Shown here piece after piece: positions 35,345 through 47,540 of a DNA stretch of 64,000 nucleotides; position 1 is the first letter of the stretch, and the number at the start of each line of letters is the position of its first letter. Both the position numbers and the translations under genes were made by a program. Below the pieces are notes generated by a model, which had not been told where the DNA came from, searched no databases, and was given only the letters and a program-made list of their open reading frames with translations. This DNA comes from Rhipicephalus microplus (lineage: Eukaryota; Arthropoda; Arachnida; Ixodida; Ixodidae). The stretch is from assembly GCF_043290135.1 (NCBI RefSeq), contig NC_134705.1, positions 39,980,771 to 40,044,770 on the forward strand, in the 5' to 3' direction.

Positions 35345-35645
35345 AACTCAGAAGGCACACGCACAAGCGCAGACTAGCAACAACTTTATTGAAGGAAACA
35401 CAAATATAAATGGGAAAAAATTACCTAAAGACTAGAGGTTGCAAGTTGGATAACCTATCTCAAGTTTGTGCACTGCGATCGAAGGCCTCGTGACACACGT
35501 ATCATCATACTTGTGAATAAGAAAAACCTCAGCAACTTATCTTGCTGTCTTATCTCTGTGCCGGGAAAACACCTTTGTTTCGCGAAGTGAAGGGTGACAC
35601 TTCCATTCTCAGCAATGTAGGCACAGATTCGACGAAGGCCTTGAA
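35345..35645 (-). pseudogene. Penelope-like element 3' fragment (GIY-YIG end)
   Basis: The minus strand reads through a decayed C-terminal region with spacing like the end of a GIY-YIG nuclease (LHF, then an RxxDQ-like segment and a C-terminal tail). It ends in AATAAAGTTGTTGCTAGTCTG, near 35385. Compared with the better-preserved piece at 51870-52110, the key residues are mostly lost. The assignment rests on pattern and 3' end, so it is tentative. Confidence 0.45.
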
Positions 35646-36654
35646 TTACAGTTATTTAAACACCTCCCGGGTAGCATTACACGGTTACTCAAACACGTCC
35701 CGGTTTGCTTGATAAAGCACCTAAACACTTCCCGGGTGCGCATCTATTGCCGAGCAAGGAGTAACGGGACTTACAAGCGTTTTCCGAGCTTCTTGCGGAT
35801 TATTCGCAACAGAGTTGGAAAAACCGCTTGACTGCAAGAAAAAAAAAGAAGCGTTCAACCACCTTTTGAGGCACTGACAACACTGCGTTATAGTGATCCT
35901 TCATCCCTACCATGAATTAAAAGGAGCACAGTGACATAGAATAAGCGAAGTGCGTCGAATAAACACTCACAATTATATAGTCGAAGTCGAAAATGTTTTT
36001 TTTTTACTTTCAAGTATAACTATATCTATAGACTTTTGTGGGTGTTCTTACTTGCTCAACACAATTTCCGCGTTCACAGCACTTGAAAACGAGAACAAAA
36101 CCACTCGCTTGAATTGTGCTACAGGAACCTTTTAATATGCAGGCAACCTTCACAGGTTAGTTAGCACAAACTCTTGCAGTCCTTTCACGAGTCTGGCCGA
36201 AGAAACGCAATAATAAACGCTTCCATCTTCTCGCATAGCGTATTACGCTTGGTTTCCGGGTCTCTTTGCTGCGCCGCCTAGAGCGATGTCCCAGCTGCCA
36301 TTGCTGGACGCATTTTGATAGATACAACGTGCGACAACGCTGGTGTGCATTGCTGGAAATGTACGCTAAAAAAACAGGCAGTCAAAATATTCGAAATTCC
36401 CCACTATAACTTGCTTTGTAGTCATCAGATTCTCGCTTGTGAAACTCCAGAATTTCGAAACAATGATTCCTGTAAGCTTTCACCGAGTATCTAGAGACGT
36501 CAATAGCTGTAGTCACATCTCCTGACGTTATCAGACATCTCCAGGAGAGAAGGTGCTACAAAATGGGGTATATTTGTTAATGCCTACGCTCCTTTCAAAG
36601 TTTCTCATCAGCATCGGCTAGATGGAATACGCTTCGTTACTTCAGTATCACATT
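35646..36654. other. No gene recognised
   Basis: Includes a short repeated CACCTCCCGGG / CACTTCCCGGG motif at 35660-35740 (three diverged copies about 40 bp apart). The rest is A/T-rich, without convincing frames. Confidence 0.4.
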
Positions 36655-38110
36655 AATCTGAATCAGAATCAAAATTTTTTTATTTAAACATCAGACTCGG
36701 GAACAATACAGATGTTGACCGCCGTGAGCTAAAAGCCACAAAACGGCTTGTCGAGGCCCACGGTCCCTTGAACTTGGCGCTAACAGAAAACAACAAGAAC
36801 ACGGAGCAGCAAGAATACACTACACATCGTCTTTCAACTAGAAGCTATTTTCACATACATTAATATACATGTTAATTAATAAAGGCATCTTAAGCTGCAG
36901 TGCAACGTCACTAAAAAAAGATGTATTCTCATATTACGCTTAGAAATAGCGGCAAACATGCACATATATACATACAAAGACGCATACATAGCTAAATTCA
37001 CATGCATACACATACGCAGAGCCAATAAGAATACCCTACCCTTCCCCCAAAACAAAATGTTTGTTTATTTTTTTACCTCAAAAACAGGCTATACAGGCTA
37101 ATTTTTACTATTCAAATGGTATGACAATAAATAGCACAACATCTGTTTGCCATAGTTAGTTCACGTGCGTGGAAGTTCCCATTTTTTAGTGCGACGAGTC
37201 ATGCGTAGCTTGTTGTTTTCTGTTAGGCAAGAAATGTGGCGTAAAAAGATGTTCTTTTGCGCGACACCAGTGGCATAGCACTTTGACAGCGTCTTTTCGA
37301 ATAATTATGGAAGCGAAATTTTGTTCAACTCAATAAAAATTGTTCAGTGTGACTCTTGTATGGTGCGTTCATGATGGCACGAATGGGTTTTTTCTGAATT
37401 ACGTGAAGATTCCTAATATTAGTCACCGTTGTCGTACCCTAGACTATGTAGCAGTGCTTATTATGCGATGCAAATAGACTGTCAATATTAACCAGCTTAA
37501 TATCTTTGGGCAAATCGTGTTTGCATTCATTGAGGATGCCGCACACCCATGAAATCTTACCAGTGATTAGTTCGGTGTGCTTATTCCATGACATGTGTTT
37601 CTCAAACAAAACAGCGAGACTCTTTACAGGAGGCCCAATTTTTATAGGTGAATTTTAATAGTACAAGGCAATCTGAGCTTCTATTTCACGTGTTTGTGTC
37701 TAAACTAGACAGCCTTTGTTTTCTCAGTATTTATTTTAAGAGAATTATCTGAGCTTCATGATAATAGCATCGATAATGTTCGATTGGCATCAATTATTGC
37801 ATCAGTAACATTTCGCGCGGTAAAGAATAGAGTAGTGCCATCTGCATATATTATGAATCGTGCGGAAATATCAATTCTGACGATCATTTATATACAGGCA
37901 GAATAAAAGGGGCCCTACATTGCTGCCCTGCGGAACACCGGTGCCTAATGCCTTGAAATCTGAAGTGTGATGATTTATGCATACCTGTTGTTGGTGGTGT
38001 TTTAGGTAAAAAGTGAGTAGTTCAAGAAACACCCCACGAAAACCATAATCACTTAGCTTTTTCAGCAAGGTTTAATAAATGTTAACCAAGGCCTTTGAAT
38101 AATCTACGAA
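36655..38110 (-). pseudogene. Second CR1/L2-type LINE 3' fragment
   Basis: The minus strand at 38068-37871 reads KKLSDYGFRGVFLELL and then GVPQGSNVGPLLFCLYIND. After a frame change, YADGTTLFF near 37845 stands where YADDTTLFF is expected, so the second catalytic Asp is Gly. Decayed C-terminal sequence and a 3' UTR follow, ending in a TGATTCTGATTCAGATT tail near 36657-36673, the kind of short repeat seen at the 3' end of L2-like arthropod LINEs. 5'-truncated and inactive. Confidence 0.78.
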
Positions 38111-40787
38111 TGCGCCTAGTGAACACATTTTCTGCTCAAAAGATTGTAATATAATTTCACATTGGTGAGTTTTCTTTGCTCAGCTCATGGCCATGGCCAC
38201 GAAGTTTGACAGCAAGCGCCAATGTCCGCGTGGTGACACGTGAGCAAGAAATGACTAGGGCAGAGGTACGAAAAAAATTGATCCTCTGCCCTCATCAACT
38301 TGGCACTGCCTGCTTCGAATGTACCATCTACCTCAAGGATTCCAAACTGATCTCAGGCAGTGAGCTGCAGTCACTCAATTTAACCCGGCAAGGGCTTGGT
38401 CAGACCATATTCTTCAAAAGAACATCTCTTCCAAATCTCAAGTAAGGAACATTTCTAAAGATATGGGGCCGACTACATCTAACAGCGTGTTGATACGAAT
38501 TTGCAAAGTGAGTAAAATGTGAATGCCAAATCTGAAATGATTGTATGATTGGTGCAGCGCTCAAGGCGAAGACGTGAAGAACTTAGAGGGCCCACGACGA
38601 GCGCTGCCTTGGAACTAAAAAAATTCTTTTGAAAAAACGAAACGGGAAACCAATGCCCGGCATAGCAGACATGCGCATAAAAAAGTAGAGCAATTTATTT
38701 ACTGCTGCGTGCCCATAAGAAAATTCAAACGCGTCACTTGACCTTACATGAGCCGAGCATATTTGCAAACTTTTTGTCTCTCAAGAAAATCAACGCATGG
38801 TTCACGCATGCGTCTCCCATGCTTTTATTGTAAAAAGCTTCGATCACTCCACTGGTTGATTTTCTACTACTTCTCCCACTGCAAGTCTGCAAGTAAGCCG
38901 CGCTGGGAACACAGCCGGAGAAAGTGATGTGACAACCGGAAGATAGGGCGTCGAACTTGGGCTAAGGCCCCTAAGTTAAGAAAGCTGCTTACGACGCGCA
39001 AGTAAGCCGATGACCATGAATTTTGAGTTTATAGGCACGGCACGGAGGCAACAAATAACTCCATGTGGTGCGGTCTTTCATTTTTAGATTGATTTCGTGA
39101 TAAAAGTGACTGATTTCTAACTGACTTCGAAAATTCATTATAATTTCCAGGCCACCGGCCGCTATACAATGTATGGGTGTTTTCAGAAGCCTTGACTACC
39201 GGGTGGCTGGTGCTTTCTGACCATGCTGAAAAGTATTGCAAGGCCGTCTTTAAATATCGGGGATTAGGTGCCCATTGCTGCTTTCATTGTAGGTGTTACC
39301 GTCTGGACGAACACTAATACCTGCAGATGAAACAGTTGCAAATATCCTCTAAACATATTCCTTTGAAGTTGAAAGAGCGTTTCTTTCGGCATAGTTGTTT
39401 TTACCTAGAAGTGCTGCAAAGTTTGTTGTGGTTATTCTCATAGTCTACGCCACAGGTGCAGGCGGTTAGTGCATTAGAGTTTCAGTCCCTATGGCGATGC
39501 ACGCTGGAGTGTGGGTACGCTTTCGTGAAACTAGCCAAGAGGTGCGACCACCGTGGCTCTATTTGGTTCATGAGGCTATTGGCACCATTTTCATTTCCCT
39601 TCGGAGAGGTCAAATGCCTTCCTCACACGGCTGTCGATGACACCAGCTGGGTGCGTGCTTTCTCCAACATAGCCAAAAACATTGAACATAGCTGAAGGAG
39701 CGCCAGCCAATAACGCAAGGAGATAGCCAAAAGAACGCAGCACAGCCACAAAGGTGGCATGCGCGGGGTCTCTCGCACGTACCAGGGATTCCTGTAATTA
39801 CGCTTTCTTTGTGAACAATGAGAACAGCAGCTCGTACAAGTGCCACCTGAGCAGACAGCCAGTGTCATTGAAGGTAAAAGCTAGAGGTGTACATCGCAGA
39901 AGCAAAAGGTAAGCGGCAACCGTGCGGCGCTACTCGCATAGTCCGCAAGATGGCAGCAGGGCTGGTTGCAGGCCTGCTTGCGCGTGGGTTTGTTGACAGT
40001 AGCCATCAAGACTTTCGGTACTTCAGAGGAGGTGGGTGAGTTGTATGCAGCTACGCTGCACAACAGTTGCCTAGCTGTGGCTGTGTACTTCTCGCCTGCT
40101 GCATTCGTCTAAACAGTGACGCACTTCTTGCATCTCTCATCAGACACCAATCAATCCACACGATTGCTATCAGTCGAGAACACTAACATCAATACGACGA
40201 TAAATAAAAACTTCTTAGTGCTTACGCAGCAACAAAAATTAACTTTGCCTCCAACGTAACTCCTTCCACAGATGTGATGACCTCACAAGACACATTGCTA
40301 ATGAAGGTAGTTGCCGCACTAGTGAAGAAAAGTCCTCCTGTCAAAACGGTGGCACCAGCTATTTTTCCTTTGCAACGTCTTAGCACTTCAAATCTCTTGA
40401 ATTCTCTATCTCCGCGAAGCTGTCTCTCATTAAACTTTGGTGATGGTGGTAAACATTGGCCCCGTATCTGCATGTTCGACAGCAAATGTCGTTAAAAGAG
40501 AATAATCTTGCGTGTGGAGAGAGTGAACAAAACGTGCATTTGATGTTCTGTGCAACAAAAAGGTGAATAATATTCTGAAGGCGCTGCGTTAAAGTGTCTC
40601 GAGCGTGCAGCGACGTTGAACGAGCACACCAAGTCACGTCACACGTGACACATGGGCGCTATCTGGTAGTTATCGTGGAAAACAAAGCGCGCGCGCCCTG
40701 CGCGTCCGTCTCGGAGGTGATAAGGTATAAAACTCAAGGCGACGGGTAGGAGCCACCACCGTGTCGTCTTAGCAAAGAGTTCAAAAA
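38111..40787. other. No assigned gene
   Basis: An open frame at 38176-38445 (+) overlaps an acceptor-like TTTCTTTGCTCAG (38182) but matches no family I know. A tail of TTATTTAAAC-type sequence and short frames fill the rest. It lies inside the proposed long intron of the minus-strand gene. Confidence 0.35.
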
Positions 40788-40798
40788 ACTTGTCTTTT

Positions 40799-41040
40799 GA
40801 TTGATTGATATGTGGGGTATAACGTCCCAAAACCACCATATGATGATGAGAGACGCCATACTGGAGGGCTCCGGAAATTTCGACCACCTCGAGTTCTTTA
40901 ACGTGCACCGAAATCTGAGTACACGGGCCTACTACATTTTCGCCTCCATCAAAAATGCAGCCACCGCAGCAGAAATTCGATCCCACTACCCGTGGGTCAG
41001 CAGCCGAGTACCTTAGCCACTACACAACTGCGGTGGGGCC
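40799..41040 (-). mobile_element. Full-length Ruka-type SINE
   Basis: Complete inverse copy: 3' end ATTGATATGTGGGGTATAACG on the left, then CCGGAAATTTCGACCACCTC, and the tRNA head GGGTCAGCAGCCGAGTACC at 41000-41020 on the right. The flanks ACTTGTCTTTT (40788-40798) and ACTTGCCTTTT (41041-41051) differ by one base and are the target duplication. The B box reads GATTCG-like (minus strand), with some drift. Confidence 0.92.
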
Positions 41041-41051
41041 ACTTGCCTTTT

Positions 41052-41316
41052 CGGGCAAGCGTTGCATGGTCAATGCAACGTGATAAACGTACGGTGCTTA
41101 TATGTACTTATGCATGACTTTTCTAGCAAGAGACACAAATACGGAATACTGACGTGTTGGTATGGTGCCTTAGATAGGCGCAATAATTGTTTTTATTTAA
41201 CAATCACAGAAGTATGAACGCTGAATTTTGAGCAATATTGGCGGGCGCTACGGATGGCGCCAGCCGTTTGGAGTATCGTTCGGCGACTTTGGTGCCGTTC
41301 AGGGTACCGTTAAGGG
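41052..41316. other. Spacer without gene
   Basis: Short A/T-rich spacer, then G/C-rich DNA leading into the CAGA array. Nothing recognised. Confidence 0.4.
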
Positions 41317-41727
<411 letters not shown>

Positions 41728-43291
41728 CAAAATTTTGGCGTCCACGAGACCCCTACTGCGCTATGCGTTCATGAGTTCATGTAGTTGCATGACGTGGGTG
41801 GCCTGGTCAGTGGCGGTCTTCTACTTGGCCGGGTCCGTCGAGCGCAGCAGGGTCTCCTATATTTCCATGTGGTCAGTGGAGGTGGACCCCGCGAGGGAAG
41901 GTGCACCGGGCATTCAAGAGAATGTGGGTAAGGGAAGCGTGGCAGTGAGTGCATTGAGCACAGGACGGGAGGTATGCTCTCGGGTAGATGCGGGAGAGGA
42001 AGCAGGGGATGGGAAGTGTGCTTGTCTATGTGTTTCCTGCACAGAAGCAATTTTTTTCACCGGAAAAGCAGCATGGTAAAAAGAACGCCGTTTGCAGTGT
42101 CTTTACTTTCCTCATGTGTCCGCGTTTGGAAGTCGAGTCTGTTAACGTGTAAATGAACGTATACTTGTTCCTGCTACGTCTCCTTTCTTAGATTGTACGT
42201 ACGCAAGTATATGCGCAAAAGACACGAATAATAATAGTGTGGTGCAGCCGGGGATAGGTAGTGGGCCTCCAGAACCAGGCCATGAGGCATTAGGCCATGC
42301 GCGAAAGGCCGAAGAAGAACGTGCGACTCCTACGGAGACCAACTGAACACTGAAGCCCACGTATTATCGTTCTTGCGTCCATAGTACGTCGCAGGTGCAT
42401 GAAAATAGTAGTCGGGGTAAAATATAACTGAGGTTGGCTTCTGAACATTGCGCTCAAATTTATAAACCTGCTAAGGGAACAGCAACAATAAGAGGTTTGG
42501 GAATACGCGACTGAGTCTATTACGCGAGGTGCCAGTGTGAACATGTGATGCTACGATACAAATATCAGCACGCAGTGGCGCCAGTGAAATATTACAAATC
42601 CACATCAAAACAAGATAAAACGAACAGGTAAAACAAATAGAAGGACACTTTTTTTATTCCAAAGTGTGTTCAGCAAAAGCCGGCGCCCATTGAGGCTCGG
42701 AATGGAACATGATGCACGCGTCTCCCCTTCTTGCGGGCGGATGGTTGCCGGCTTACAGGAAGACGCGTGTGTGTGAGAGTCATACAACTGATATCGGTGT
42801 GACACGAACACTTTTGAAAGGCTATGGAGTCAACGGCCGTTGAAATTCCCTTGCTCCATCAGGTCGATCTAGTTGTCGCACTGCTACACGGCAGTTTTCA
42901 AGGGCCATTGAGTGGTTAAAGTTTTTCTCGGTAAAATTGGGTGGAGCTGCAAATGTTTGGTTTCGTTATCATGTTATCGTAAGTGAAATCATATAAATCC
43001 ACCTTAAAGTGCACATGCGTCTGTTATTTTTGTATAAGCAGTTCAATAAAATGTTTATACATACCTAGTAATGCATGTTCGGTTTTTAGGTCGTCAAGTA
43101 AAGAAACTGTGGCAATGTTGTCATCGCATGAGCCGGTGTGGCTGCCGTTTTGTGGTTGCGTTTGGGCAGAGTGGTTTGTGTTTACACGTTTCGGTGGCCA
43201 CTGCGCCTTGCTCTGCAAGCTTCTGCCGTGATGAGCAACCATGGAGCAAAAGTTTGATATGAGAAGGCTGCAGTCTTTTTTTTTTATGTAG
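41728..43291. other. No gene recognised
   Basis: Frames extending from the CAGA array continue to 42079, but without domain or codon signal. The minus-strand frames at 42811-42605 and 43305-43024 are unconvincing. Confidence 0.4.
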
Positions 43292-43437
43292 GTGCGATCG
43301 TGCAACTTGATGCAGACATTGAAGCATCGAAGGAGGAAGCCGACGCCATCGAAGAAGAGCTGCTCCTAAACGCATTCATGACGACCATAGACGTGGTGAC
43401 CGATATGTCTGAATTTTCTATCTTGTGTTGCACCTAG
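43292..43437 (+). CDS. Candidate acidic exon, possibly transposon-derived
   Basis: A polypyrimidine run and acceptor (TTTTTTTATGTAG) is followed by 47 open codons to TAG at 43435-43437. The peptide is acidic (VQLDADIEASKEEADAIEEE then LLLNAFMTTIDVV). It sits tail to tail with the Myb/SANT exon on the other strand. PIF/Harbinger transposons carry a transposase gene beside a Myb/SANT gene, so this could be a transposase N-terminal exon, but no catalytic motif is visible. Confidence 0.3.
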
Positions 43438-43451
43438 AGTCGAGTCCTTAC

Positions 43452-43637
43452 ATAGCCTGCCTGTCGTGGAGCCTCGAGGATTTCTTCGTGCACACTGGCG
43501 TTCCGCTTCTGCCATCGATGATCCAGCAGTCGGTCCTCCCACAAGTAGGTGAGGAACAGTGTTTCTTGCTCACTCCAAAGTTGGCGTGGTGCTGCAGCAG
43601 CTTTTTTTTTCTTTTTTGGTGGTGACGCATCATCCAT
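43452..43637 (-). CDS. Myb/SANT-like DNA-binding exon (Harbinger-type)
   Basis: From an ATG at 43637, exactly 62 codons run to a GTAAGG donor at 43451, giving a phase-0 exon. After a Lys/Ala-rich start come WSEQETLFLTYLWEDR and KRNASVHEEILEA and QAGY. This has the tryptophan spacing and GY end of Myb/SANT-like (MSANT) domains, which bind transposon ends in PIF/Harbinger elements and are also found in domesticated host proteins. The following exon, needed to finish the domain, was not found. It may be a transposon gene or a decayed copy. Confidence 0.55.
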
Positions 43638-43755
43638 TTTGCAGAAAACACACAACAGCAGTAACTACACCGGCAAAAAAAATGCGTTTCATGCAGGCGC
43701 ACACACATAAAAAGCAGGACAGAACTTCGGAACGCTGTGCGCAATATGGCGGCGA

Positions 43756-43995
43756 AGCACCGCTGCGGTGGTCTAGTGGCTAAGGTACTCGGCTGCTGAC
43801 CCGCAGGTCGGGGGTTCGATTCCAAGCTGCGGCGGCTGCGTTTCTGATGGAGGCGGAAATGTTGTAGGCCCGTGTACTCAGATTTGGGGGCACGTTAAAG
43901 AACCCCAGGTGATCAAAATTTCCGGAGCCCTCCCCTACGGCGTCTCTCATAATCGTATGGTGGTTTTGGGACATTAAACCCCACAAATCAATCAT
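43756..43995 (+). mobile_element. Full-length Ruka-type SINE
   Basis: Head GGTGGTCTAGTGGCTAAGG (A box) and GGGGGTTCGATTCC (B box, matching the consensus) make this the best-preserved promoter among the copies. The body includes CCCAGGTGATCAAAATTTCC and TATGGTGGTTTTGGGAC, with end CAAATCAATC. Target duplications TATGGCGGCGA lie at 43745-43755 and 43996-44006, identical over 11 bp. Confidence 0.94.
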
Positions 43996-44024
43996 TATGG
44001 CGGCGACAACAAACTGGCTACGGC

Positions 44025-44058
44025 TATAGTGCCTAGAATATATATTCAAGGCACTATA
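44025..44058. other. 34-bp near-perfect palindrome
   Basis: TATAGTGCCTAGAATAT is followed directly by its reverse complement with one mismatch (44025-44041 with 44042-44058). No gene is close. Confidence 0.8.
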
Positions 44059-45486
44059 CCACGGCAAGCCAGCATTTTGCTAGGAACGAGAATGTGCGTT
44101 TGCGTTGTTTCCGCTTTCGTCGGTCAATAGCCATTGAAGTTTCAACGCAGGTGTGGGGTGATCCATTGACTCGATGGCTTTCAAAATCACCCGTGTGGCA
44201 GCTCGTTCTTTTCAGTTGAGTCAATGGACCATAGACTCAATTGCCTTCGAAACGCCCGTGTGACGCAGTTGTAACTTGATTGCTGCAACGACACTTCTAA
44301 AGGCCGTTTCACCTGACACGAAAAGTGTCGCAGCCAAAAAAAAAAAGAGCAGTTCTTTCTCCGACGCAGTTGTCTGTGGCAAGCTAAGAACATGTTAGAA
44401 ATTTTTCGCTCTCATTGCAGCAGAGGAATCATCATTTTTTTCGGGACCTGTAAAAACAGGGTGGGGCCTACCAAGCCGCCGAAATTGCACTGATGTGTTT
44501 GTTTTGGTAATGGCTGCTGTTGCACATTTTAAACGCACAAAATCGGCCATTACTGGCGCAACGTCAGTCATTATTATTATGAAGTGTTCTTAAGTGACGA
44601 AACACGCGCACTCTTCGTAATCGTACATGGAAGAACCAAATTATATAACGCACAGATCATTTCAATACACTTGAATAAAAAAATTGCTGTGTCTGCCACA
44701 AAGAACGGCGGCAAGAAACTATGCTCGCCACTCCAGTCGCAGAGCAAAAATGTCGGAGCACTTGCAGTCCATGTGAAACGAAAACGCCATGCGGTGGTTG
44801 TGAACAGTGTGAACGGAGCAAACAGTACAATTTTCTCGCTTCAATCGTGGCATCTGAAACAGCCTTAACGAAGGAGCGCTGTCGCTCGCGCCACTGTGCC
44901 ATCCCGTGATTGCTGAGAGATTGCAAAGGCGATAGTGCTTTGATACCCTCACTACTCAAGCAATACGTATAAGTGAGTAACGAGCGAGGCTGAAATATGC
45001 AGCCTTCGTGTTTATTACGGCCCGTGATTTATCGAAGTCCTACCTGCTGTATCTTTTGAATTTTCGATCATCATGTTAAAAAATCTGCGCTCCATTTGCT
45101 GACGCTATCTTGAAGAATACTATGTACGCCTCGAGGCTTGTTTAAGGGTGGTGCTTTATGCTGCAATTGGTATCATCCCAAGCTATATGAGCCTAAAGAA
45201 AAGCTAGTGCGGTGACTCTCCGAGGTCGAGTATTCTAGCATCCAGGGTGCAGACGTACGCAGCCGGTCACCACGAGTATGAGACGTGCTTTCGTCTTAAT
45301 AAAATTGCCACGGGATTCGAATTTCACCAGCCCAATTTTGTTCACGTTAAGGAAAGGAGCCCATACGACGAGTCAAGTGCCGATATACCTCCGACCGCCA
45401 CTCTGCGTGTACACGTCACGACGTGTATTAACACAACGTCCTGGCGTACACCGCTCCACACAGCAGGATGGAAAAATGCCGCTTAC
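44059..45486. other. No gene recognised
   Basis: A/T-rich with scattered frames. A 44710-44950 segment is open on both strands without domain or splice support. This lies inside the proposed long intron. Confidence 0.4.
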
Positions 45487-45770
45487 TCGGCAGCATCCTG
45501 CTTCGCCTTTTCCACTCCATCGTCACCGTCAGAAGCGCCACCACCGTTGGCATTAGCCGCCCGCGGCGCAGGAGCAGCGGGCGCCGGTGCAGGAACAGTG
45601 GGCGCGGGAGCAGTCGGTGAGCGCACAGCCGACGGCGCCGAGGGCGTAGTCAAAGCGCTTGATGCTGCGTTAGGAGAGGTCATCGCCGCCGAAGCAAAGT
45701 GGCTGCCCAACTCGGAGGCCCCGTCACTTTGATTAGGCGACGCCATCTACTTGCTGGTTCAGCAGGACCT
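45487..45770 (-). CDS. Candidate first coding exon of a single-pass membrane protein
   Basis: The minus strand has a long pyrimidine tract and acceptor (TTTTTTTTTTTCCGCCAG|AG), then 24 nt of leader, then ATG at 45746. An in-frame TAG sits directly before that ATG, which fixes the start. The coding part is 86 codons plus two bases, up to donor GCCGA|GTAAGC; without splicing the frame ends at TAA within that donor. The peptide MASPNQSDGASELGSHF is followed by a Pro/Ala-rich stretch and an acidic/charged end (GVEKAKQDAA). Base composition is much richer in G+C than the flanks. The leftover two bases fit the exon at 35200. The sequence is low-complexity, so homology is hard to judge. An 87-residue single-exon reading is the alternative. 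Confidence 0.5.
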
Positions 45771-46317
45771 CTGGCGGAAAAAAAAAAGTTAAACAAACGA
45801 ACTTGTGACAGCTTGCCTGCAATGTCCAAGATTTTCTCTGGCAACTTCAGCCGTCTTGTAAAATGACGGAACATGCGAAGAAATATGTTTTTCATTGAGC
45901 CCGAGACACAAAAAAGCATGCAATGACTTTTCAGGGTGGTTTTGTTGACGAATCGAGCGACATACTATCTCAACCAGTATACGAACGCGGATAAAGCAAG
46001 GTCAATTTAAATACGTCGCGAAGTCTTGGGCGAAAATTGGTTCAGAATTTATTGCCAGCGACATCAATCAGCATGGGGAGTTATGAGAGCTGCAATTGAA
46101 GCGCGACTATGTGTGGAGGGAACAAACACTAATAGTAAAAAAAAAGTTCTATTCAAAGTAGAAGCAATCAATGGGTTTTACAAATGAGATTTCTTTTCCT
46201 GAACATTATTATGTAGATGTAATCAACAAAAACATTATGATGGTTTTTATTATTACAAAAAAATTCTTAGCGCACTCTGCCCACGCTATTATAACTCAGT
46301 GCACTTTTTGCACTACA

Positions 46318-46558
46318 GGCCCCACCACGGTGGTCTAGTGGCTTAGGTACTCGGCTGCTGACCCGCAGGTTGCGGGATCAAATCCCAGCTGCAGCAACTG
46401 CATTTTCAATGTTGGTGAAAATGCTGTAGACCCGCGTGGTCAGATTTGGGCGCACGCTAAATAACACTAGGTGGTCGATATTTCCGGAGCCCTTCACTAC
46501 GGCCTCTCTCATAATCATGATGGTTTTGGAAAGTTCAACCCCACATATCAATCAATCC
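46318..46558 (+). mobile_element. Full-length Ruka-type SINE
   Basis: Head GGTGGTCTAGTGGCTTAGG and CGGCTGCTGACCCGCAGG, with B-box position GGGATCAAATCCC. The body includes TTTCCGGAGCCCTTCACTACG and the end is ATCAATC. Flanks TTTGCACTACA (46307-46317) and TTTGTACTACA (46559-46569) differ by one base and are the target duplication. Confidence 0.92.
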
Positions 46559-46569
46559 TTTGTACTACA

Positions 46570-47291
46570 TGTATATACATGGCAAGGCCCGTTCGTGAAA
46601 TTCGTCTGCGAAGACACACCCCCTGACGTGTTTTCGTGTTCGGCTCTCGCTTGCATTCTCTAAAGTGCGCGAAATTGTAAGATGTGCGTTTTATCGTTGG
46701 TGAACGTCTACAGTACAATGTCCAACGGGGAGCGGAACAATGCGAATTACACTTAACGCCGAGTGCATTCGTTGGTAGCTGCGGAAACGGTGCGCTGTGC
46801 AAGGTTGCAGGAGTAACTAACCTACGGCTGGTGAGCCATGTCTCCTAGATAAGAAACAAGAACAATGGCTGTGAATGCACTGCTCGGTGGACTTACCTCC
46901 TTCAGTATTACTGCAGCCCGGTTTGCTTCTTGAGCATGCCGTGCCTACTATTCGCGTTATCGGTGAGCAGATTGCGAAGTTATCTATCACGGTACAATTC
47001 ACGCGTCTTCATTTGCATATATTGCGGTAATGTATTTGATCATAATGTAAAAAAAGAAAAATAACGCAAGCAGTGTCCGCAGATTTTTTTTTGTTCTGAT
47101 TACCATTTTGTGCAGTGTAATAAATTTGAGTTAATATGAGCATTGAATAAAACTTATATTTCATCATTTTGGCGTGTCTAGGCGTAATTTCTTTCTGCTA
47201 AAACAGAAAATTACAAGCAATGTTTATGCTAAAGAACCTGCGTATTTGTAAAACAAATGAGCCACGCAGCAGATATCACATGGATAGGCTG
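46570..47291. other. No gene recognised
   Basis: A/T-rich DNA without supported frames. Confidence 0.4.
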
Positions 47292-47540
47292 CTACGCTGT
47301 TGGTTGCCTTAATCCATCGGGGCAAGATGCCACGAACGGCGAATAATAGTTCGAAGAATAAGGTTTCTTGTAAAACCGAGGCAAAGTGAACAGCAGTACA
47401 CTTAAACATATGAAATCAGCTGGCACTGAGTTGAGTTGCACTCGTGGAGTACTCACCGGTGATCGTCTTAGCGTGGGTTCGTAGTGATCAGGGGCCCATG
47501 AAAAGTAATTTGAGGTCAAATTTCGCGCTAGTGCACACAA
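47292..47540 (-). repeat. Repeat shared with 49.1-49.7 kb, probably Penelope-related
   Basis: Contains a 78-bp segment (47367-47444) matching 49615-49692 at all but three positions. Next to it the minus strand has a GGGCCCCTGATCACTACGAAC segment resembling the end sequence near 49150. Both copies lie close to Penelope-like sequences, and the family name is an inference. Confidence 0.5.

Noticed and set aside
38176..38445. 89-codon plus-strand frame with a nearby acceptor-like sequence
   Set aside because: The acceptor lies inside the frame, no donor or domain supports it, and codon use is not biased. Kept only as a remark on that stretch.
45247..45732. 161-codon plus-strand frame rich in Ala and Gly
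   Set aside because: It is antisense to the candidate exon at 45770-45487, which has proper splice sites and a set start; low-complexity G/C-rich DNA is open in several frames.
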